From NCBI GenBank assembly GCA_019321725.1, contig CM033119.1:3559865-3623864 (forward strand): a stretch of 64,000 nucleotides of DNA, written 5' to 3'. Source of the stretch: Paulownia fortunei. Taxonomy: Eukaryota; Streptophyta; Magnoliopsida; Lamiales; Paulowniaceae. The position numbers and the translations under genes were made by a program. The notes beneath the pieces were generated by a model. That model worked only from the letters and a program-made list of their open reading frames with translations. It did not search any database and was not told the origin of the DNA. Below are positions 35,303 to 48,290 of this stretch, in pieces; position 1 is the first letter of the stretch; each line of letters starts with the position of its first letter.

Positions 35303-35965
35303 TCATGTAATTTGCAGGAGTCCCTATTCTACTGGAATTAAATTTCTTGTCAATTTCTTTCCTGTTAAGCTAGCTTTAATATGTACTTGCGTATCCATCA
35401 TTGGATGTGTAAAGCAATTTACACCAGCAAGAAGGGGCACATCCCTCTAAAGAAACATATTCTATGAATAGTTTGCAGTTAAAATATATCAGCCATATCT
35501 GTAAGATAGATTACACTTTTAGAAGCTCTGTGACTCTAATTAAATTCATCATCTCCAATTTGCCTAAATAATATATAAATATATTGTCATCCTCAATGAA
35601 AAGGGAAGCAATTTGGCCAAGAAGTCATTTCAACTATGCAGCAATGCACCAGAACATATATCAAAGTGGAAGCCAGAGTTTGCCTCCATTTAATTATTTT
35701 TAACAAATATATTTCATGTAATTTTCTGTCCTTGATCCACTAGTATCAAAGTTCTCATGAGTAGCTTTCTTTCCTGTTAAGCTAGCTTAAAATTTAGCCA
35801 TAATCTGGTAAAGCAAAGAATATACAGCAGGAATGAGCAGACCATCTAAAGAAACATATTGTATATGTATGTGCCTTAATCTACATGATGAGAATACACA
35901 TAACTAAGGTCAGAATGCACCAGAATATATCAAACTGGAAGCTAGGGCTGAAGCTTTATGCTAGT
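35303..35965 (+). repeat. Diverged tandem duplication downstream of the first transporter gene
   Basis: Blocks at about 35303-35690 and 35712-35960 share, in order, TTTCATGTAATTT, TTTCCTGTTAAGCTAGCTT, TCTAAAGAAACATATT and AATGCACCAGAA...ATATCAAA...GGAAGC. They are non-coding, in the same orientation, roughly 390 bp apart, and different from the gene duplication itself. Confidence 0.7.
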
Positions 35966-38900
35966 TAATTCATTTATCAGAAATACTTTTGCTAATTAAA
36001 ATTCTTTTCCAACATGATTATCAGATTATGAAATCCTATAATGAGCAGTCATTACTATTCCCAATCAGTGGTCAATCCCATGCCTTTTACAAAAGAGTCT
36101 AGGCTTTTTCACTTTATCTTTAATTGGTCTATATAAAGTTGCCAAATAAAGTTACACATGCATGGAAGTTCTTGATTCAATAATTTAAAACTTTTTGAAA
36201 ATAATTGTCTGGTACCACCATCTGATGAATTAGTGGACTGCAAGAAAACTGATTCTGAGGTTGCAATTAGGATTATCATCCATCAAAATCAAGTGGCATA
36301 TTAGTTTTTCGACTATTTAATGATTAGTTAGCCTACGAGCCATCGAAAAACCAGTGAAGTTCAATCGTTTTCTTGTTACAGGAATAGCATGTGGCAAAGG
36401 CATTTCTCAATTTTCAGGCCCTTGTCTGTTCCTTCTAATTAATTAAAATTAACTTATAAGCCAAGACAAAGATTTTACAACAGAACTACCGAAGATTAGT
36501 GGTTCTAAGAATGTTGTTTAGGAGACTAATTAAACTGATATTTCTTTCTTTGATTTTTCAGGATGTTCGTTCATGGCGTCATCCGATGGCATCACTGTGA
36601 AAATGTCTAGTGTCTTGTACACTAGGAAGCAGACCCCTTTCACCAGGGACCATCTCTGTAGGGCATCCTTTTAAAGTTGAACCCTCTAAAGATCAAAAGT
36701 GGCTCTTGAAAATATTAAGGATGATCTGATATGTGTGGTTTGAGTCAGTACTTCACTAACAAACGAATCAATGTTCAAAAAAAAAAGAAAGAGTCAGGTG
36801 CATAATCCTCCGTCTAATCAACTTGAGCAAGCTCTTTGATATTATGGGATTAGGAGCATTATATATTGTTCTCATCCTTGATAAAATGCTGGCTTATGAT
36901 GAAAAATAGAGACTTAATAATCTCATACTAAATTAATTTGATTAGCCGACCTATCACTTGCATAATAATAGCAAATTTAAAAAAGAAAAACAAACATAGC
37001 ACTTAACCTAGCAATGAGGGTAGGTGCCCATAAAAAATGATTTTAGCCACCTTATAAACAAGTCTCCAAAATGAATTCAAACACATCAAACCCTCTTTTC
37101 CAAAGATAAACACTTGAGATACTGGGATGACAATAGATCAGAATTGGTTTAATCAAGACTCGGCCCATCAAGTTTTTTTTTCTTTTTTTTTGGAACTCGG
37201 ACCCGACGGATTATATTTGTGTTATTATTTTAAAATATTTAAAAATATATTTAAAAAAAATGCACTAAAACTTTTTAAAAATAATATTCTTAAATAAATA
37301 TCACATAAATATGTATAATAAATTTTAAAAATAAAAAATAAAAAAAAATAAACTTGACGAGTTTTGCGTAGGCCGGTTGAAAATAAAAACTCAATACCCA
37401 CCCCATACCATACTCGTTTGTAATAATAAAAACTCATTTGAAATGGGACAAGTTAGACTTTTAAACCGCTGTCATTCCCCTTCTTTAGAAAATCCTCACC
37501 ATCTTTTATGATTAGAAAGAAAATAGTTGTGATCGTGAAGTTAATTAGGTTTAGCTTCCATATTCAACAAGATACTTTTTTTTATATTCTTGTAGCATAG
37601 CAAGAAAGTTCTCTTCATTTAAGTTAAAATTCCAAATGGCCGAGAACGCCAAGTACTTTCCTAGAAAGAAAGAAGCCCCTTTGGCAAGATATTCAACATT
37701 CATCGTATATACTTCTCAAGTCATTCCTAAAGTTGTGGCTAAAGGGCTGTCAGAAATTTCCTTGCACTTCTCTAGTTAAAGCAACTACATCTACCAAAGT
37801 ATCTTAAAGGAGCATTATCCTACGTTCACACCTTCACACCTTTCACTTAAATAAATGAAGTAATAATGCAGGAAAAGTTATTGAAAAAGCCGTATCTTAA
37901 GTAAATTTTGGTTATTTTTGTAGTTTCTGGGTTGAGAAACTTTCTTCATTCTTCTTCATGCTGCAAATTTCTGTGAAAAAGGAAAAGAAGTGGGCTGAAT
38001 TTTGTGTTCTTTTTGTACTTATATTGTCATGAAATCATGTTCGTGGCGTTGAATGACAGCAGGCTACTGTGAACAATCTGTGCTTAATCAAGATTCAGAG
38101 TAAATCTGCTGGAGATTTGAATGAAACATGACCACCCCACTTGGGCACTTTTAGATTTGATCCAACAAAGGTTAAAATCTTGAAGCTGTCTAATCTATCA
38201 AGAAGCAGCAGTTCTTTTGAACCTGCATGGTGAGTGCATGTCGAAACCAAACAAATTTTAACGACGTGTCATGCACTTATTTCCTTCTTAATTATTTCGC
38301 GGAACTTAGTTTTAAAAACAGCAGCCAGAGTGGGGTTGGTCAAACATCCACTTTATTCCTTCTGCACTATTAATTGGGCCCTTTAATCTTGCCATCGTCC
38401 TGAAACTTCCCTACACGATGCATTGATCACCCGGAAAATGAATCATAGAACAAAAAGTCACCTTCGTGCACAAAATTTAGCATTGTTTTGGTTCAGAACT
38501 CAAAAATTGTGACATCTAATTGTTCACTTTCTTGTGGTGTTGTTCGAGTTCAGGTATGAGTTATAGGTAGGGTTAAGTTTAAATTTCAAAGTTAAAGTTG
38601 ATCCACATCCAAAAATAAATTAAATTTATTAAAGTGTCCTAATTAAAATTTTTCGATATTTAAGTGAGATCGAATTAAGAAAAATATAAGAAACTTAATA
38701 CGAACAAGTATGAAATGTGAAAAGTCAAATTTAGTCTTTTACTGTAACAATCAGATATTATTTATGAACAATATTCCACGTATAGAACACGTGATCGTGT
38801 AGACATATGGACATCCAATAATAGCGTATAGGGTTGACCCAGACTCAAAGTTTTGTGTCTGAGGTACATGGATCTTGGCTTATTTTATAAATATGCCTCA

Positions 38901-39086
38901 CTTTTAATAACAAGGCAAATCAAACTCCATATACATCATAATTTGTTGTATAAAAATCGATTGAACTAAAATGTATATCACATAAATATGAAAATTTAAC
39001 AATCGAATTAGTCTCAAATACAAGTTTTTATACAAATACTGAAAGGGCCCCCGATAAAAAGTAAAAAACAAACATGAATTCAGTTC
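35966..39086. other. Intergenic spacer between the two transporter genes
   Basis: No supported gene. It includes AT-rich DNA and the promoter of copy 2. A perfect G-box CACGTG lies at 38788-38793, about 420 bp before the copy 2 ATG. Confidence 0.55.
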
Positions 39087-39093
39087 TATATAA
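39087..39093 (+). promoter_or_regulatory. TATA box of the second LHT8-like gene
   Basis: TATATAA, 122 bp before the chosen ATG at 39209, with an ordinary leader between. Confidence 0.6.
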
Positions 39094-39208
39094 ACCTCAT
39101 CATATCAGTTCAGTCTGAAGGCTGACAGCATAAGAGAGAGACAAAGAGATTCAAACAGAGATAGGAGAGAAAGCGTATGTGTATAACTATCTGATTCCGT
39201 TTCCAATA

Positions 39209-41976
39209 ATGAGCGAGCTTGTGGAAATAAACACAAGCCCGGTACTCACAAATCCACCATTGGAATTACCCCAATCAACTTCAGCAGCTCCATCACCATG
39301 TCTTGATTCCATTCCAAAGACCCCTAAAAGCCCATTTTCCAGTGCGGCCCGCATGATGACCCCTTTGGCCAGCCCCATGAAAAAGGCCGTCGCAAGCATG
39401 CAAACTTACCTGGAAGAAGTTGGGCATCTAACCAAGCTCGATCCTCAGGATTCATGGCTTCCCATCACAGAGTCCCGGAATGGGAATGCTTATTACGCAG
39501 CGTTCCACACCCTCAGCTCAGGAATCGGATTCCAGGCCCTTCTTCTTCCTCTTGCTTTTACAACCCTTGGTTGGTAAGTTTATGGTGCATGATTACAAAA
39601 AAAAAATATTGTCCAAGAATTGAAATTATAGTAGCAGCACGTCTGATAAGGCTTGTTGGCTAACTGTTTTCAGGGCTTGGGGGATTATAAGCCTGTTGTT
39701 GGCTTTTGTATGGCAATTATACACTTTATGGTTACTAATTCGACTCCATGAATCCCTTCCCGGAATGCGCTACAGCCGATACCTCAGGCTTTCCATGGCT
39801 GCTTTTGGTAATCATCCCGTTATATTGATTTCCTGTAATGAAAGCAGTGCTAATCCACTGGTGATTGCACGTGCACTTAATTTCCAATTTGTCAACTATG
39901 GTGGAAACTCTCAAGTATGTAATAAGACGTTGTCTCTTCCTTTCCCTCCCTCAACTTTTGCTCAAGTCGAGAATTGAGAAATTTTCAAATTTAAGGAAAA
40001 ACTCTCAAACATACTAAAATTGAGATATTTTATGAGCAACTGGTGGGGTATATACATATACATGGTCTTGATATATAGTACTACAGCAGTTTAGGAATCT
40101 CCAAAAATTTTATGGGAATTTCTCCAATTTGGATTAGTCACAAGTTCCAGTTTTGCTTTTACTGTGGAAAAGTTACTGATGCATGAAAAAACCTGATTTC
40201 TTTTTTTCCAGGGGAAAGGCTGGGAAAGATATTGGTCCTGTTTCCAACTCTGTATCTCTCAGGTGGAACCTGCGTTAGCCTAATAATGATGGGAGGAAGC
40301 ACACTGAAAATCTTCTTCCACACCGTGTGTGGTACAACTTGCAATGCCAATTTACTATCAACTGTAGAGTGGTACATAGTTTTTGTGTGCTCAGCAGTGA
40401 TCTTGTCTCAGCTTCCGAACCTGAATTCCATCGCCGGAGTTTCCCTGATCGGGGCAATCACCGCCGTGACATACTGTACTCTAACATGGGTGCTGTCTGT
40501 TTCCAAAGCAAGGCCCTTGGGAATATCATATGAGCGCGTGAGGACGAAATCTGATATTGCGAATATTTGCAGCGTTCTGAACGCTCTTGGTATCATTGCA
40601 TTTGCTTTTAGGGGCCACAACCTTGTCTTAGAAATTCAGGTAACAATTTACGTAGTCACTGGAGAAAACGAAAAAATCAATTTCCATAACAATGTGTAAA
40701 ACAAGATTTTTTAAAAAAAAAATGAAGAACCCCTTTTGATTTTATGGTTCTGTTTGTGTTTCCAGGGAACCATGCCTTCCTCTAAGAAGAATCCGTCAAG
40801 TGTGCCAATGTGGAAAGGAGTGAAGTTTTCATATCTATTCATTGCGTGCTGCTTGTTTCCAATGGCTATAGGGGGTTATTGGGCATATGGGAATTTGGTG
40901 AGCCCATAGAGTACAATCACTTTGAAATTAAATTTCCTCTTGTAGATTTCAAATAATTTTGGTGGATGAAGAATGAAGTCTGGCCCAAAATAAAAAATGT
41001 GCTTCGAAAATAGCCCAATTAGTAAAGTCCAACATGGAGCCATAATCCAGCCTTATATAGTTAAAAAGGTTAACCTAATATCTCTCTGAATTAAGTCTAC
41101 TTAACCTACTGGATTTTGGGTTTACGGGATAGCAGAGCCCATGTAGCAAGGCTGAACTTGAAACCAATAAAAAGCTTTAAAAAGTTATAAAGGTTATCTT
41201 ACTATTTCAGTTGAGCCCATTAACTTAATGCCATTGCAAGATTAAACTTTGCATTTTTTAACCTCCTAAATTTACTAATATAAGACAAATTAAAAGTGAA
41301 AGGTATAAATAATGGAATGCTGAAGATGAGCTCAACTTTCGAAAACCAATCTTGAGTGTGCTCAAACTTAGCTAGTTTTGGTGTCATATCAAGCCTTGGA
41401 GACCATGAAAGACATCCAAACTGTTTCTGTTATCAATTAAATTAGATTAGCAATTTTGGAACTCTAATCACAATTGAATTCTTCCAGATACCCGCAAATG
41501 GAGGGCTGTTGAGCGCATTGGACGAATACCACGGAAACGACACATCAAAAGTGATTCTGGGGTTAACGAGCCTATTTGTTGTGATCAATAGCCTTACTTC
41601 ATTCCAGATATATGCCATGCCAGTCTTTGACAATATGGAGTTCAGATACACCAGCAACAAGAACGGACCATGCCCGTGGTGGCTTAGAACAGGGATACGA
41701 GTATTTTTTGGCTGCCTTGCGTTCTTCATCTCTGTTGCACTCCCATTCTTGAAAAGTCTGGCTGGGTTGATTGGAGGGATCGCCTTACCGGTCACTCTGG
41801 CATATCCCTGCTTGATGTGGATTAGGATTAAGAACCCCCAAAAGTGTAGTGCAATGTGGTGGCTGAATTGGTCGCTTGGATCTCTTGGAATGGTCTTGAG
41901 CATTCTGCTAGTCTTTGGAGCAATATGGACTATAGCAACACAAGGAATTCCTGTCCACTTCTTCAAGCCACAATAA
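39209..41976 (+). CDS. Lysine/histidine transporter-like 8 (AATL1-type) amino acid permease, copy 2
   Basis: Five exons: 39209-39573, 39674-39807, 40212-40639, 40766-40897 and 41488-41976, giving 515 residues. Intron phases (2, 1, 0, 0) are identical to copy 1, and exons 4 and 5 have exactly the same lengths (132 and 489 nt). The start is the ATG of MSELVEINTSP; the frame is open a little further upstream but has no earlier ATG. It keeps the branch markers: MTPLASPMKKAVASM, LDPQDSWLPITESRNGNA, LSGGTCVSLIMMGG and LPNLNSIAGVSLIGA. The N-terminal tail has diverged most between the copies, and the membrane core least. Predicted role: proton-coupled amino acid uptake across the plasma membrane. 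The second copy has a longer intron 4 (590 bp). No disruption was seen, so both copies look functional. Confidence 0.93.
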
Positions 41977-42527
41977 GTAAAGCAGCCATAACACGGAATC
42001 TGATGCAGTTGCTACTAAGACTTGCAAATTCTTGCGAAATCAGGATTCCTGAGAAAAAGTATTTGACCGTATGCAACAATAGAATGAAAATGAAGGGCAT
42101 ATTTGATTAGAACATGGATAGCTTCATTCCTGAGACAAAAGCATTGAGATGAGCAATAGGAAGAATTCGCCATCTCTTGCACAATAAAAAAGAGTGGTTA
42201 GTAAAATTACAAGGATACCAGAACAATCCCTGACCTGATGAATTCAACAAAGAATCGAGAAAAATGAAGACTTGCAAAAGCAAACAAAGAAGTAATGAAC
42301 CTGTCAAACCAAAACATTGAATAATTCAGACAAGAAGAACAACCACTTTAATCATCTTGTGGAGGTAAAGCAAACCACTTACATTTTTTTAATCAGCTAG
42401 GTTTAAGTGCAATTACATATGCCCAAAATCAAAGTAAAGAAACTGACCCAAAAGCAATGGCCAAGAACTCTCACAATCTACATGAAAAAGTTAATTCGCT
42501 TGTGAAAAGTTTCAAGTTCATTGACAT
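41977..42527. other. Spacer between convergent genes
   Basis: Contains the 3' ends of the copy 2 transporter (+) and the small membrane protein gene (-). No other gene is seen. Confidence 0.55.
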
Positions 42528-44310
42528 CTACATAGATAATGGGAGAAGCATCCTTCTCTGCTTCTTCCGAGCCAGTCTTACTTGCTTTGTAATTTTCATG
42601 CATAAAAGCAATAGCATTGTAATACATAACAAAAGAATAGCAAGCCTCAAATGCCTAAAGTATAATGAAACAGCTGAGAAAACAAAGAATGCTAAAATCA
42701 CAAGCTCCCATATGACAAAAATTGCAACATCGACCCTGCAACCATAAAGAAAAAAAATATAACACATCAGAAGCTATATTGGAAGTGATGATATATGATA
42801 CAAAAGCAAGGAAATTGATTGAGAGTTAAATCAAAATATGTAAAAGGAAAGAAAACAATAGAGTTTAACACAGGGTGAAAATTCTCTTGACCACTCAAAT
42901 GGGCACATGGACACAACGAAAAGTGTGAACACTGAAAACCATTCTCATCAAAATAACAAGCAAAGTCAATAGACATGCACATAGAAATATAGAATTTCCA
43001 AGAAATTACAATGTCAAACAAATAGAGCTTCAGCACAACATTCTTGGATGTCTAGTCCAACCTTACAATAACCTATAATAAAAAAATCAGCTTATAGGGA
43101 AATAGTTCCATAAACCAAATGCAAATCATTTCACTTGAAGTGACTTTCTTCCGTGAACTAAAAAAAATAACTAATCTCAAAGAATTATTATATTTATTCA
43201 CAGAGTTATGATAATCCTTTATCAATCAGCTAAAGACGAATAACAACTGTTCAAAAATAGATACTCATTTCAGATAGTTCAAATATACCGTGAACAGACT
43301 TGTGACCTTGCCTTCACTTTAAACTGACTGGAGCAACTTATTCTTACAAATTTTACTGCATATTCACATCATTTATAGGTTGCCCCTGAGATTCTATCTA
43401 AACAACAAAAGTCATAAGACAAGAACTACTATAGGCCAAACCAAGAAAAAAGTTAAATGAGTCTGATTCTACCAGTTTCAGTTGAAAAATGTATCCTATC
43501 ACAAAAGACATATTTGATGCCCAATATTATGAACCTTCAGGAACAAAAACTGTATAGTATAAAAAATGGATAATTGGTCGTGCAACATCTAGCTACTGGT
43601 TATTTAAAAATACATCTTAGTTTGAATTTTTTTTAGTACAGATTCAGAAGCATCCTAATTCGAGAATCTGCAGGGACTTGTAGCAATGTTGCTCATCCTC
43701 ACCCATATATTGAAGCAACTTTTTTAAAAATTAATACCATTTCTATGCAAATTATTTATAATGAACCATAAATGGGTTCTTTATTCGGCATGCTTAATGA
43801 TCCCATCTGTAAAAGTCAACAAAAAACGCAAAAAAGTTATAAACAAATCTAATATGCAAACTCTTTCTCAATGTTTCAGGAATCTCCTAATCAATTTAAT
43901 TTCCATGAAATCTAAAACCCAATCCCTTAGGATCAAAACTCAATTGTTATGAAATGATTTCCAAATTCTTGAATCTCAACGAGTTAACAACAAAATTACC
44001 TCATACGCAGAACCCCAAGATTATCTAGTTTTAGCTATAACATTTAAAAAACGCAAGTTTTTTGGTTAAATTACCTAAAGCATAAAATCCCTTCAAAGAA
44101 ATAATTAAACAAACTCAAGGAAACCGTAAATACAGATGTAGAGATGGCAATACTTACAATAGAAAGAAAAAAGCGATTACACAACAAAAAAAAATACCTA
44201 GAAGAGGCGAGATTGGAGGTGGAGGAGAATAAAGAAACGGAAGCCCAATCATGTTTGGATCGAGTCTGATACTCTCTCAGCTGCTCCGCCAACTTCGATC
44301 GCGTTATCAT
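42528..44310 (-). CDS. Small two-helix membrane protein, plant-conserved, function unknown
   Basis: Two exons on the minus strand, 44198-44310 and 42528-42735, joined in frame (AG plus G makes Arg38) across a 1.46-kb GT-AG intron, give 106 residues. The soluble N-terminus is MITRSKLAEQLREYQTRSKH then DWASVSLFSSTSNLASSR. Two hydrophobic helices follow, about residues 40-62 (VAIFVIWELVILAFFVFSAV) and 68-84 (LAILLLCITMLLLLCM). The C-terminus is basic, KQVRLARKKQRRMLLPLSM, suggesting a cytosolic tail. I recognise the overall pattern from other plant genomes as an uncharacterised conserved protein but cannot give it a function. The basic tail and hairpin topology would suit an ER or Golgi membrane protein; that is inference. 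Confidence 0.82.
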
Positions 44311-46011
44311 CCTCTTATCTCCCCTCTCCGCCGCGCTCAGTTTTCTTGTCCTCTTTCTCCGAACTCCCCTCTGTGCCCTTTCTCTACACAGATTTAATTA
44401 TAAACAAACGTATTCTCATTTTTCCTTTCCCGCAAGATAGAGGTCGCGGGCAGCCGAGGAGACGAGGATTACCGCGACGGCGATTTTGAACTGACGATCA
44501 GAAAAAATGGGAAATAAGTATTTTAATTTATGAAAATATATTTAGACGTAATAAATATTTCTTTGCCTTGCTTTTTGTTTATTGGTTTCTATTTTGACCT
44601 CATTTATTTGTTACTTATATATCTGTCTGTTAATTACATCTATGGTCCAAAGCTACTTCAAAATAGCTATAAGACCCCTTATTATTTTCCTTTTGAACGA
44701 GACAATAAAATATATTTTAATTTGCCACCTTTTGAGTTATTTTAATTTTTTCAAAAAGAATTGAAAATTATTCTTTCTATTTTAAATTTATTACTTCTAT
44801 TTTATTTTTTAAAACTTACATTATAAAATGAAACTTAATTTTTTAAAAACAGAATCTTCTTTTTAAGATTATTATTTTAATAAAATAATTCAATTATTAT
44901 TTTTTAGGATAATTGCATAAATTTTTATAAAGTCTTTCATTTAAAACCTCTTGTTGTCGAATGAAATTAGCCTCTTAAAATAGATGAATATATTTTATAG
45001 TTATTTTATTCGCTTCCAACTTAAATAAAAAAATTCATGAATATATATATTTATGTGTGAATATTTGATGAAATATACACGAAATATTCTATGATAATTT
45101 TTTTCATATTCTGCCAGCAATACAAAATTATTTATCATCTCTTTATGCCACAAGAAAAAGAAAAGAATTCTGAGTAGGGAACTTTACTATTACAAACAAA
45201 AACTAACCTATAGTGAGAAATATATATTGATTAAAAAAAAATAAAAAGAAAAGAATAACTATTTGATGATCCTTTGGATCTTGTTTGGACATCAGCCCAA
45301 TTATCAGATCCGGCCCAAATTCAGAATTCAGTTGCCTTAACTAGTAATTAACGTTGAATGCAAACTAGCAGGAAGAAATAAATATCATGAGAATCAGAGT
45401 CCTGGAAATATCTTTCCTTTTCTGTTTTGCTTTTGTGGTTTGGATGCAATGTCTTATTTATACTTCAAAAAAAAATTTACTATTTGTCCATGCCAAAAAT
45501 ATATATATATTTTAAATTAAAATATAAAAAAATTAGTACTGAATAACTTAAACAATTCAAATTTTACAAAATAAAATAATGAATTCATAAAATAAATACA
45601 AAGAATATATAAAAAATGCAGATTGTACTAGTTTTATTTTTTATTTTTTGGTTACGTGGATTCCATTAACGATTATAAAAAAATATTTGGCTTAACATAA
45701 GCATATTTAATTGCTCAAAATAAATTTTCAAGTGATTGAAAAATTATAACCAAAAGTGAGCCACTTGAAATAGTGTAATTATTGAATTGAAAAATGGTTG
45801 AAAAATGCAAAAACATCCATCCCGTATTGAAATTAAAAATGGCTTTAAATCACTTTATGTTATCGAAGTGTGAGACTTATGTTTGGACTCCAGAAGAACT
45901 TACATTTTAGTGGTTTGGGCCGAAAGGCACAAGTGGGCCGCGCTGGCTAGTGGGCTGGCTTGGACTTGTGTAGGCTTAAGATTGTATATATTTTTTACTT
46001 GGCAATTTTGA
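44311..46011. other. Intergenic, promoter of the small membrane protein gene then AT-rich DNA
   Basis: The first 200 bp (44311-44500) are GC-richer and probably hold the promoter and leader of the minus-strand gene. The rest is AT-rich with no supported feature. Confidence 0.5.
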
Positions 46012-46101
46012 TTTATTTTCTTCTAATCCGTTGCAAGTTTTATTACTTAATATATATTTATTTTCTTCTAATCCGTTACAAGTTTTACTACTCAATATAT
46101 G
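46012..46101. repeat. 45-bp direct tandem duplication
   Basis: Two copies start at 46012 and 46057 with TTTATTTTCTTCTAATCCGT and end ACTTAATATAT or ACTCAATATAT, differing at a few bases. A short GATA microsatellite lies nearby at about 46411-46428. Confidence 0.8.
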
Positions 46102-46689
46102 ACTCGAGCACAATGATTGATAAATTATAAGGAGTCGATTGGTATGCAGGAATAGAATAAAATTAGGAATAGAGAGTATAACACTTTTCATACTTGGTAT
46201 GTACAAAGAATAAAGAATGAATGAAAAATCATCGTTTTTTGTTAGATTTCAATCTCATGATTGATAATTATAAATAAATAGTAGAAATAGAATAAAATTA
46301 TTTTTTATAACTAAATTACCCTTTAGTAGAAAATATTTAGAACAAAATTATTATTTGATATATTTTGCATAGTGGGTTTATTATAATTTTAGTCCATGTT
46401 AATATATATATAGATAGATAGATAGATAAAATCTCACACTAATATAAATATATTTTTATTAAAAAAACAACACATAAAATTACTTTATACTTTTTTATTA
46501 TTATTGACTGAATTGAGATAAAGAGTTGAAATGAATTTTATTTTATTTTTTCGTATATAAGCATGGATGGAATATTGACTATTGAGATCACAATTTGGCT
46601 TGAGAGGGCATACTAAGTGATTTGGGCTCCTAACAAAATAGCCTTAAAGTGATTACCCTTGTTACCTCGAATTGATTTTCTTTGGGTCT

Positions 46690-48253
46690 GTCTTCCCTGA
46701 TCATCTGACTTTGGTCGTCTCGATCTCCTTTTCTTCCCCTACTATGAGATCTGCTCTTGTGACTTCCTCCTCATTTCTATTGTCCTCGATAAATTATGGT
46801 TTTGTCTCATCTAGATCGAACCACAATATCCTGCAAATAATCTTCTCTTATCAACCTCTCAATTTCATCTTTCAACTGGAAACAATCATTTGTATCATGA
46901 CATTTATCTTTATGAAAATAACAATACTTATGTGAAGATTTCCTATTTGGTGTATCTCTCATCTTCTTAGGCCACTTGAGAGATCTTAAATTCTCCACCA
47001 TCATCAATGTCTGGGCACGAGGAACATTAAGAGGCACATAGTGGTGGAACTTAGCTGGAGGACCTCGATCTCTCTCTTTCTTAGAACGAAAATGCGAAAG
47101 ACCTTCTTTATTGTCTCTTTTATCTCTTTTAATGCTAAACATCACTCTTCATCTTTCATGAGGTTCATTTCTTCCTCATGTATATATCTTTGGGTCATTT
47201 CCATTAGTTGTTCAACATCCCCAGGAGAATCTCTTGCCAAAGCAAAAGCAAAATGTCTCTTTTTCAAACCATGCATGAGTATACTGATCGTCATATCTAT
47301 AAGTAAATATTACACTTCCAACATCTCATTATTGAACCTATGCATAAAATTCCACAAATTCTTGTCATCAATCTGTCGAATGTTAAATATGTGTAGCCGA
47401 TCTCTTATTTTCTTTTACTAGCAAATTGGCTTAAAAATTTGCAGATTAACTAGTCGTATGATCCCATCGTTCCCGGTTGTAGCCTTATAAACCATTTATA
47501 CGCCCTTCTCTTTTGAGTAGTTATAAAGATCCTAGCATTTACTGCATTTGACTGCCCATATAACTGCATAACATGTTCATATGCAGTTAAATATTCTTGA
47601 GGATCCTGATTTTCATCATATTTTGTTAAATCATGTTGTTTTAACCCAGAGGGAACTGTCTCACCCGATATCTCGGCTGCAAAAGGAGACTCTTTTTTAT
47701 GCAATGTTGAAACTCATTTTCTTCATAACTCCTCAATTTTATTACGTAATTGATCTATCTGGCTATTAATCTCATTAACTTCTGCTTGTGAAATTGTCGG
47801 TCTCTTGCCTACTGAGTTCCTAGCTTCTCAATCTTCAAAATATCCAGGTCGAATATAGGATGGATATCGCCTAGTAGAATTTGGGACATATGGTCGTTGA
47901 GTCATTGACCTACTACCCACTTCCTCTGAAGCCGAACTAGCCTCTGCTCGTATCTCCTCATGACCCCTGTCATAATACTTGTGTGAAATTGGAGGCTCTA
48001 GCGGCACAACAAATTGTGGAGGGGGTGGAACTGATGTTCCAACCCCCCTATGCTCTCGCATAACGTGTCTTCCCAACTCTATCATCATGTACTCAAGATC
48101 TGCCCTATTCAACTCTACCATCTCTTCTTTTACCCTACCTCCCGCTGAAGTTTGGATTATTTCTAATGATAGGGGTGTATTCACCTGTAGAGTTGGAGAT
48201 CCTGGTGCTACCAGTTCCAGAACTCCAGGTTGTTGGCCATTTGGATCTGCCAT
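46690..48253 (-). pseudogene. Ty3/gypsy retrotransposon gag, degenerate
   Basis: Three minus-strand open segments line up as one broken gag. The N-terminal part is 48253-47828 (start MADPNGQQPGVLELVAPGSP). The middle part, 47704-47450, has DPQEYLTAYEHVMQLYG and YKWFIRLQPGTMGSY, the retrotransposon gag core. The C-terminal part, 47145-46807, contains a zinc-knuckle-like CYFHKDKCHDTNDCFQLKDE followed by IERLIREDYL. The HDTNDCFQLKxEIExLI pattern is typical of plant gypsy gag. Frames are broken between the parts and no protease, reverse transcriptase, RNase H or integrase follows at lower coordinates. The element is a dead, truncated relic. Confidence 0.85.
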
Positions 48254-48290
48254 CTCTAGAATAACACCAAAATTCCATTAACTTAGGTTC

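Noticed and set aside
47979..48281. + strand frame of 100 residues opposite gag
   Set aside because: Antisense of the gag N-terminus; the minus-strand translation has family-like features and this one does not.
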